Part shown: piece after piece, positions 56,257 to 64,000 of the stretch
How positions within the stretch are numbered: position 1 is the first letter of the stretch
How the letters are laid out: every line of letters starts with the position of its first letter
Origin: Palaemon carinicauda
Lineage: Eukaryota; Arthropoda; Malacostraca; Decapoda; Palaemonidae
Assembly (NCBI RefSeq): GCF_036898095.1
Contig: NC_090735.1
Span: forward strand, 8,144,661-8,208,660
Length of the DNA stretch: 64,000 nucleotides
Direction: 5' to 3'
Program-made: the position numbers and the translations under genes
The notes under the pieces: generated by a model
Seen by the model: the letters and a program-made list of their open reading frames with translations, nothing else
The model's database searches: none
Told to the model about the DNA's origin: nothing

Positions 56257-57246
56257 GAGGAGGAAGGTCTCCAGGGCCTTCCTATTGCTCTCCTAGACAG
56301 ATCTTTGGAGCGCAGTAAGATGCCCAGAGGACCCAGCCAGACATCCAGCCACGAAGTGGCCTGCATGGCACACTTCGCGACCTTCTCCTGGCTCAGGATC
56401 TCTGACGCCGAGAATGTCACCTGCCGAATGGTGGAGGGGAAGAGCGAGGCTAGACTCCCCCATGATCTCAAAATACCTCCTCTGCTGTAAACGAGGAGGT
56501 AGGAGGAGTCTGTTCCTGGCAGAGGAACGACTGGAGGAGGCGAGGTCTACGAGCTGAGCGTTGGCCCTGTCTCTGGCACTCTTCACTCCCTGGGACCAGG
56601 GCAGGGCCGCACTGGCCTTTGGGGGCTTCTGAGTTCCATAGACCTGGTCCAGGACCGTGTCCTTGCCCTCACACGGGTTGATCTCCGGGTCCTTGAACCT
56701 GTTGAGCAGCCTCATCAGGCCCAAGACCTGCCAGAAGGCATGCTCAGACTCATGCTGCTCTCCTCCCTGCAGACTGGCAGCTAAGTCTCTTGTCCCCAGA
56801 AGCTCTTCCTGGAGAGATATGTGGACATTCTCCCTGGGTCTGGCTGGTTCCTGACAAATTCGCGAAGAGGACTTCGGAATTGTCTTAAGAGTCCTTGGGT
56901 TCCCTCCTGGGAGGGATACAAGACTCCAGCAAAGAGGTTTGGAAGGTACCTTCCACGCGAGACGATTCCCCTCCACAAGGAGGAGACTCCCCCCTTGGTG
57001 CCGAGGGAGAGACCGCCGCCTCACTGGATTCTCCTGAGGATGGAAAGGCCTCGTCCACAGGAGAAGGAGAAAACGACTGCGAAGGGGATGGAGCCTTCCT
57101 AGCGGACCTCTTAGGCACCAACTTCTCCCTGGGAGAAGTCACCACGAAGTCCACTCCTCTCCTTCTCTTTAGCGGGGGCGAGGCCGTAGTTGGCTTGAGT
57201 CCTAGGTTGGCAAGTGCCGGCTTCATAGTCTTCACTAACGCACGCA
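56257..57246 (-). pseudogene. DIRS B Gag, C-terminal half
   Basis: Frames contain LKRRRGVDFVVTSPREKLVP (57111-57200), shared with A near 7650, then acidic/proline text. After a frame change come VTFSASEILSQEKVAKCAMQ and ATSWLDVWLGPLG (56330-56430), shared with C and perhaps E. This looks like a capsid-like region, but no fold can be claimed by eye. At least two frame changes occur. Confidence 0.6.
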
Positions 57247-58896
57247 TCAGAGGAACAAACCGGACTGCCGAGATATGGACACAGAATCCGTAATTCCCGC
57301 TGGAGGAAAGGGGATCGCCTGACCCTTCGGAGTGGATGCAACTGGGTCTACCTGCAAAAAAGAAAGGGAAGAAAGTTGCCTTGACCTCTCCGACGATTCT
57401 TCCTTGTCTTGCAAGAGAGACCTGAGCTTGTGTGGAGGTGATCCTGACTGCGACCTGGAAACACGCGTCCCTGCTTCTGCCACGAGCTGCGGAACCCGAC
57501 GAGAACGGGGGTCGCGCTGGCGCTCGCGCGGGGGAGATTCCAAAGGATCGCGTGCGAGGGAGATTTCAAAAGATCGCGCGCGAGGAGCTGCTGGAGCGCG
57601 GGCGTGTAGTCTCGCGGAGATAAATGAGCATGGGAGCAATCGCGCACGGGTGAGCGGGCGCGTGGGCGAGCTGGGGAGTGGGCGTGTTGGCAAGGGAACG
57701 CGTTGCCGCGTGGGCGATGGAACGCGCGAGTGCACACGAGATCGCTGAGAGCCAGGAGAAAAGTACAGCGCAGGGGAACGATGGTGTCCTGGAGACCTGT
57801 GACGCGTGGGCGAGCGATGGTGAGTCGGCGAACGATAGGACGTTGGTGAACGCTGGCGCGCTGGCGAGCGATGGCGCATTGGCGCGTGATGGCGTGTTGG
57901 AGGGTGATGGCGCGTATAACGCTCAGGCGAATGACCGAGCGTAGGCGAGCTGATCGCAGGAGACCTATGTCGGTCAAGATCCAGGTGGCGCTGACGTGTA
58001 GGAGAGCGCTTGCGCGCAGGCGATGGATCGCGCTGGCGGTCAGGAGATTGCCGGAACTCAGGGGAGCGCTGACGCGCTGGAAATTGCTGACGCGCTGGAG
58101 ATTGCTGACGCGCAGGAGATCGCTAACGAACTGGAGATCACTGACCCGTTGGAGATCGCTGACGTGCTGGAGATCGATGACGCGCTGGAGATCGCTGGCG
58201 CGCAGGAAGACAACGCGCAGATTGCTGCGCAGGAGCAAGAGGCGCGACTCGCAAAGGCGAACGCTCGCGAACAGGCTCAGGAAGAGACGGCGCGTGGGCG
58301 CGAGGGCGTGCCGGAACTCTGGAAGTACGCGCAGGAGACCATGCGCGTTGCTGCGCAGGCGAAGGATAACGAGCAGGAACGCGTGGGCGAAGAGGAGTTA
58401 AATCCTTGCCCATGTCCAGATCCGGAGATCTAGGGCGTGTGGGCTAGCGTGGGCGAGCAGGGCGCGTGTCAGGAACTGGATGCATAGGTGCGCGCTGACG
58501 AGCAGATCTTGTGCGCTCAGGTGACCGTTGGCGCGCTGGCCTTGTAACCGGAAAAGGAGGTTGTGTGTTGTCCACAGGAGAGCGCTGGCGAGCAGGGGGG
58601 CGTTGACCATCAGGAGAGCGCTGGCGATCAGGAGAGCGCTGGCGATCAGGAGAGCACTGACGAACAGGAGAGCGCCGGTGAGGTGAGTCCAGAGACTGCA
58701 AAGATGGAGAGAGCTTACTCACTACTGCGCGTGAACGCGCAGGAGGGCACGCAGTGGAACCCTGACGCGCAAGGGAAGCCCCCACACCGTGGGAGACATC
58801 CCTTTGCCCCGAAGGGACCGGTGCCCGTTGGCTGATGAGTTGAGGAGTCTGCTGGCCATCTGTGCAGGAGGTGAAAGGTCTGGCAGGCGTAGGAGA
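57247..58896 (-). pseudogene. DIRS B Gag, Arg-Ser-Pro repeat domain
   Basis: Reads as runs of RxRSP repeats (RHRSPARQRSP, THHRSPTRHRSP near 57800-57879; SPDRQRSPDRQRSP near 58620-58680), from ~18-bp units of the GACGCGCTGGAGATCGCT type on the plus strand. Composition resembles the SR domains of splicing factors. The stop-poor, GC-rich repeats leave long open frames on both strands, which should not be read as overlapping genes. Frame changes break it into several pieces (57247-57879, 58138-58413, 58444-58785). Confidence 0.7.
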
Positions 58897-59892
58897 TCAT
58901 GAACGATCCCCGGAGAGATCTAAGGACGCGGCTGCTACAGTCTGCTCCCGGCGAGGAGGATCCTCATCGGAGGAAGGAAAAGGAGATGACTTGAAGAGGC
59001 GCTTCTTGACACCCTTATAGGGAGACGGGAGGCCCCTGCGACGGAGAGGGCGACGAGCCTTACGGCGAAGGCGGCCACGAGGGAGGTCATAAGGATCATT
59101 GGTCCTCCGAAGAGGAGTCTCAGTCAGAGCGCTCCCCCGAGGGGGAGACGTAGCCGCAGGAGAGACCGTCGGACCCACTTCCCCCTTCGAAGGATGTTCG
59201 GAAGGGGGAGGAGAGCCTTCAGCAACGTCAGCAACATCAGGAGCTGCAGAGGTTTGACCAGACCCGTCGGAAGCCTCTGCCACCACGACGTTGACGATAG
59301 ACAGAGGATCTACCTCTGCTATCACCGGCGACTGCTTGACAGCGGCCCCCAACTGAATAAGGTCAAATAGGGCTTCCTTGGAGGGCAGGCCCTTCAGCCC
59401 CAAGGAAGCCCAAAGCTGAAAGAGATCATCATGAGACACAGGATCATTATCAAAAACCTCCCCCGGAGGAGGAGTGGGAGCCGCCCCGCTATGGGAGGCG
59501 ACGCCCTCTCCCGCACCCCGAAATCGGGAAACAGAGCAAGGGTCTGCGCTACCACTCGGAGGCCTCTCGTGAGAGGCCGGATGAGTGGGGGCTTCGGAGG
59601 AGGTTTGGGCGGCGGAAGAAGAGTCCCTAGAGCCTTCCTCCTTCAAGGCAGCCCCTGAAGGAGAATGGTCTCTCTTGGATTTCTTCTTACGCCGGCGGGC
59701 AAACCTCTCACACTGGGAGGCAGACCACTCCCTACACTCACTGCACGTATTTTCCCTGTCACACCGTCGGCCTCGACACTGCGGGAAAAGGGTGTGAGGA
59801 TCGGTATCCACCACCGACATGAAGGTACCGCAAGGGTGGCCGGCGATCCCAGGGCGAGGCCAACTTCCAAACACACAGCTGAGGAAAAGCAA
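58897..59892 (-). pseudogene. DIRS B Gag, N-terminal part
   Basis: A 331-codon frame from the Met at 59892. Near residues 36-63 is a Cys-rich segment, CRGRRCDRENTCSECREWS and a further Cys, next to a basic RFARRRKKKSKR stretch, suggesting a nucleic-acid-binding finger with a nuclear signal. Residues 120-260 are acidic and Ser/Pro-rich. The end has RRKARRPLRRRGLPSPYKGV. The start is chosen as the only long frame, but an upstream leader intron (TTTTCCTCAG at about 59880) could alter it. The related N terminus of copy C is at 60319-60690. The frame ends at 58897 by stop, ahead of the repeat domain, so this copy of Gag is broken. Confidence 0.65.
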
Positions 59893-59944
59893 AGAAAAAG
59901 ATTAAGGCTGTCAACAACGAGGACGATAGACAGAAACGTCTGCA

Positions 59945-60118
59945 CATCGTCCGAGCCAAAAGTGAAGTGAAGCAAATCACCGGTGTGTGGGGGGGTGGGA
60001 GGGGTAGCAAGCTACCCCTTCCCCTACCCCCGCTAACTAGCGCAGGGGTAGTTAACCCTCGTTAAAATCTATTGGCTCGTCAATTTCAGCTACGCCGAAA
60101 GTAAACCCAATGTAAATA
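59945..60118 (-). repeat. DIRS B inverted terminal repeat (5' side of element)
   Basis: Inverted copy of 52130-52290, with the GCTAACTAGCGCAGGGG core. The outer 60119-60147 is the unique terminus ending ACGGAACAA. Confidence 0.88.
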
Positions 60119-60147
60119 GCGTGGTTTGTATTTCAGTTACGGAACAA

Positions 60148-60690
60148 CTATGTATTACAGAGTAATCAGGGACCAAGGATACTGGTATCGGATCCAGCTC
60201 AGGGAGTGTAGCGGCCATAGCTAAAGGATCTGTCATAAGCATCGACTCCGGATCACTAGACACATTCTCAACACTTAGTGACATAACATAAACAAAATTA
60301 TGGCCATCAATGATCAAATCATGGCCGTCGTCCTCTGTGACAGGGGCCTAGGAGGCTCCAGACACGAAGGAGTAGGATGGGGGATAACTTTTGACACAGA
60401 AACAATTTTACGAATCTTGCCCTTGCTGGAAGAAGACGAGGAAGGAAAACTATCTCTCTTAGCTCGTTCCTTGCATTGAGAACAATATTTCTCTCACTGA
60501 GAGTATGGCGACCCCCTACAAAACTCACAAGGAGTTTCCACAGAACATCTTTTGCCACGTCCTGAAGACAGAAAAGATGCAGATCCACGTCAACATGACT
60601 CATGAAGGTACAACATGGGCGCCCATCAAGGCCAGAGCATGGTCGCATGAGGGTAGATGTACTAGCCATCATAAAGCACACTCATTAACG
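60148..60690 (-). pseudogene. DIRS C Gag N-terminal relic (other side of B)
   Basis: The 60319-60681 frame has GLDGRPCCTFMSHVDVDLHL, where B has GIAGHPCGTFMSVVDTDPHT. In a second frame follow GKRCSVETPCEFC and KYCSQCKERAKRD, matching B's Cys-rich block CDRENTCSECREWS. It therefore starts the element whose remaining part lies at 50161-52083. Frame shifts and stops are present. The frame 60090-60317 continues the protein toward the B insertion. Confidence 0.7.
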
Positions 60691-61043
60691 CACAGATATT
60701 GAAAGCGCAAGTGACAATTATATAGAAAAAGACACAACGCACTAAGCATTATAAGGGTAATCTAGTGTAGAAGTAGTCGTGATCATAGAAGAGAAGAGGG
60801 AATGCTTCCTCTTACTTAACGTGACGACCAGAAGATAAGTGACTTGAGCCATAACACTGTGATGTAGGGGAGTTGCCTAGCAACCTATCATGATTCAATC
60901 AGACCCTTTTTATTTTTTTGTTGGCTGGTCATAGCAAATGAAACTAGGAGTAACCATTTAAATGACTGAGAAGTTTGTATCCACGTAGGAGTAACCTATA
61001 ATTAAAATATTGGCCCATGTAACATATTTTAATTGTTCCTTAC
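60691..61043. other. Unassigned; perhaps leader of DIRS C, then unique sequence
   Basis: No gene seen. The end of copy C on this side is not delimited. Confidence 0.35.
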
Positions 61044-61172
61044 CGAAGGCTAGGAGGTCGAAGACTGGTCTTTCTGTAGATATGGGGATTATTGATTGGA
61101 GTCCATTGTTAGTTGAGGATATAAAGTAGTTGCTTCCAGCATTAAGTTGTGGATCTGTTCTTGCCCCTTCTT
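61044..61172 (-). CDS. Candidate orphan coding exon, 129 bp
   Basis: On the minus strand an acceptor TTAATTCAACAG precedes the segment and a consensus donor G|GTAAGG follows it. Only one of the three frames is open, and it is phase 1 at both ends (43 codons, symmetric). It reads EGARTDPQLNAGSNYF, then ISSTNNGLQSIIPISTERPV and FDLLAFG. The composition (Asn/Ser/Pro mix, no Lys/Ile bias) is unlike the AT-rich flanks. No domain is recognised. An exon of a host gene is plausible; a chance open frame is the main alternative. Confidence 0.4.
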
Positions 61173-61567
61173 CTGTTGAATTAACATATTTATATAACCA
61201 TAAGTCAATGAACCAATTATTTATTATAAAAAAAATTACATTAAAGATGCTTTTACCTGGTGAATGAACATAGGCCTATATAGAGAGGGTACTAGTTAAA
61301 CCATGACTGTTTTACTCCCCAATGGAAAACATATCTCCATATCAGATCACAGCCTCTCAATGTTCAGAGTCTATTTTAAATTGCCCGATCCACCTTAATA
61401 GAAAATATTTTTCCTAGGTTCAACTAATAATATTCCTTAATTAATCCCCAAGTGGAATTATTAAAAAATTTTCATCTGCTCTATGCCACCATACATCTAC
61501 GCACTAGACAAAGGTCTTCCTCTAATATATTCTCTCCTATCAAACTTTGATTTATTCACTTGAATGT
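61173..61567. other. Unassigned AT-rich region
   Basis: Would be intron if the neighbouring exon is real. Nothing else seen. Confidence 0.4.
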
Positions 61568-62028
61568 CAATGATACATACATATACCAAAGCACTTCCCC
61601 CAATTCTGGGGGGGGGGGGGGGGTCGCTGACATCAAACAAATAAAAAAAGGGGGGACCTTTCCTCTCTACGTTCCTCCCAGCCTGACAAGGGACTCAGCC
61701 GAGTTCAGCTGGTACTGCTAGGGCGCCACACCCTTCCCTCCCCCGTTATCCACCACAGATGAAGCTTCATAACACTGAATCCCCTACTGCTGCTACTTCC
61801 GCGGTCATCCAAGGCACCTGAGGAAGCAGCAGGGCCTACCGGAACTGTGTCACAATCACTCGCCATTCATTCCTATTTCTAGCACGCTCTCTTGCCTCTC
61901 TCACATCTATCCTCCTATCATCCAGAGCTTTCTTCACTCCATCCATCCATCCACCCAAACCTTGGCCTTCCTCTTGTACTTCTCCCATCAATTCTTGCAT
62001 TCATCACCTTCTTTAGCAGACAATGTCA
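61568..62028 (-). mobile_element. LINE 3' end with coding tail (copy 4 of family L)
   Basis: On the minus strand, coding text NARIDGRSTRGRPRFGWMDG, VKKALDDRRIDVREARERA, RNRNEWRVIVTQF and a stop give the typical RTE/jockey-group ORF2 C terminus (GRPxxxWxDxV, then DRxxWR-like). The 3' UTR contains ATGAAGCTTCATCTG, GGTGGATAACGGGGGAGGG, the GGAGGAACGTAGAGAGGAAA segment, and a hairpin with a C-run (18 G on the plus strand near 61605-61622). It ends with TATGTATGTATC. This copy identifies family L as LINE-derived. Confidence 0.8.
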
Positions 62029-63224
<1,196 letters not shown>

Positions 63225-63420
63225 ACTTTTTACCCCCAAGCAAAAATTTTGTAAATACAATACAATCATGTTTGGCGAGTCTTAAACTAATGTTACCAAC
63301 CTTCACTATATAATAATAGTTCACCAACATTTTCATAGCAAACAAAACCTTACAAAAGGTGCAACTCTTACTTTCATTGTGTATTTACTGCACAAAGTTA
63401 AAGCTCAAATATGACACTGT

Positions 63421-63780
63421 AGGGTAAGGTAAGGTAAGGTAAGATAGGGGTAGGGTAGCTAAGGTAAAGTAAGGTAAGGTAAGGTAAGGTAAGGTACTGT
63501 ACGGTTAGGTTAGCTAAGGTAAGGGTAAGGTAGCTAAGGTAAGGGTAGAGTAGGTAAGGTAAGGTAAGGTAAGGGTAGAGTAGGGTAGGTAAGGGTAGGT
63601 AAGGCAAGGTAAGAGTAGGCTACTAGGAAGATGTAAGCAGTAGGGTAGGGTAGGGTAGGTAATGGCAGGTATAGATATGGTAAGGTAAGGTAAGGTAAAG
63701 TAAGATAAGGTAAGGTAAGGTAAGAGTGGGTAAAGTATAAGTAGGATGGTATGAGTAGATAAGTGAGAGGGTAAGGTATA
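63421..63780. repeat. GGTAA/GGGTA minisatellite
   Basis: About 350 bp of GGTAA, GGGTA and AGCTAAGGTA words in irregular order. It superficially resembles telomere repeats, but the word is AAGGT (not AGGTT/TTAGG), so it is not arthropod telomere sequence. Confidence 0.9.
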
Positions 63781-64000
63781 AGCCTCTTGCCACTTTACAA
63801 CACTTCTCAGTAAGTGTTCCTCATTTTCAGTGGTAATCACTAAATCATCTGCATACAGCAACTCCCACAACTTCTCATTTCTTCACTTAACACATCCAAG
63901 ACCAGCACAAATAAAAGTGAGCTTAATGCTGACCCTGGTGTAATCCAATACTACTTCAAAGTTTTCTAATTCTCCAACAGCTATTATTACTTTTGCCATT
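63781..64000 (-). pseudogene. RTE-like LINE reverse transcriptase fragment, runs off the edge
   Basis: The minus strand reads HQGSALSSLLFVLVLDVLSE, then after a one-base slip LWELLYADDLVITTENEEHL followed by VVKWQEAY. HQGSALSP..F and LLYADD are RT catalytic blocks of RTE-type LINEs. The 3' side is cut by the GGTAA minisatellite; the 5' side continues beyond the window. Confidence 0.75.

Larger units (their letters stand above)
52084..60147 (-). mobile_element. DIRS-type retrotransposon B (full length, nearly intact)
   Basis: 8.06-kb minus-strand element. Termini: ATGACAAATTCGG at 52084 and GGAACAA ending at 60147. They are confirmed by the internal complementary region (52338-52440), where both ends are joined. 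ITRs: about 52130-52290 and 59945-60118. Gene order on the minus strand: Gag (59892-56257), RT/RNase H/methyltransferase-like (56256-54037), tyrosine recombinase (53913-52916). Few lesions are visible: two stops in RT and one frameshift in the recombinase, with several frame changes in Gag. It is inserted in copy C. No target duplication is evident at the flanks. Confidence 0.9.

Noticed and set aside
57332..58433. Plus-strand open frames of 130-176 codons opposite the Gag of element B.
   Set aside because: Mirror images of the RxRSP repeat tract on the coding minus strand; Arg-rich or Glu/Ala-rich by composition only.
63421..63780. Telomere-like appearance of the GGTAA/GGGTA array.
   Set aside because: The repeat word is AAGGT/GGTAA and not the arthropod TTAGG; order is irregular.

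Overview
The window is eukaryotic, most likely from a large, repeat-rich arthropod genome and probably a decapod crustacean. The evidence is long (AT)n, (GA)n, (CT)n, (CATA)n and poly(A) tracts, TTAGG/CCTAA-type minisatellites, LINE fragments with microsatellite tails, and DIRS-type retrotransposons. There is no operon structure and no bacterial promoter or ribosome-binding-site architecture. I found no complete host gene. The only host-gene hints are two isolated exon-like segments, at 26442-26702 (+) and 61044-61172 (-).

Left block (about 640-14150). A Merlin-type DNA transposon on the minus strand is split. Its DDE and C-terminal parts lie at 2051-2946 and its N-terminal zinc-finger start at 14042-14150. 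Between them is an 11.1 kb element with 15-bp terminal inverted repeats and a TTAA target duplication (2951-14037), filled with a ~378-bp higher-order tandem repeat. That element was itself invaded, without target duplication, by a 7.9 kb DIRS retrotransposon (element A, 4184-12077, + strand). Element A in turn contains a truncated 5S rRNA sequence (about 9087-9194) in its polymerase region. This is a four-level nest whose insertion order can be read from the junctions.

Middle (about 14150-50100). This part is mostly AT-rich, microsatellite-rich DNA. It holds a jockey-like LINE on the minus strand (31905-35345, with endonuclease and reverse transcriptase relics), an internally deleted relative (40340-40900), decayed DIRS copy D (35690-38850, -), several LINE 3' ends with a shared terminal hairpin, a ~520-bp fold-back (24411-24934) and a ~180-bp palindromic MITE (44061-44243).

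Right block (about 50160-60700). A second full-length DIRS element (B, 52084-60147, -) keeps its inverted repeats, internal complementary region, RS-rich Gag, RT, RNase H, a methyltransferase-like region and a tyrosine recombinase. I see two stops in RT and one frameshift in the recombinase. It sits inside an older, different DIRS copy (C, 50161-52083 plus 60148-60690). The last 3 kb holds another LINE 3' end, a compound AT/GT microsatellite, a GGTAA-type minisatellite and an RTE-like RT fragment running off the edge.

How the parts work together. In a DIRS element the Gag packages the RNA, RT/RNase H makes a circular cDNA using the internal complementary region as splint for the two ends, and the tyrosine recombinase inserts the circle. 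A and B both show internal complementary regions that match their own termini, and A has a demonstrably seamless insertion. All boundaries come from reading the sequence against its own internal repeats. No database search was possible, so family names rest on motifs.
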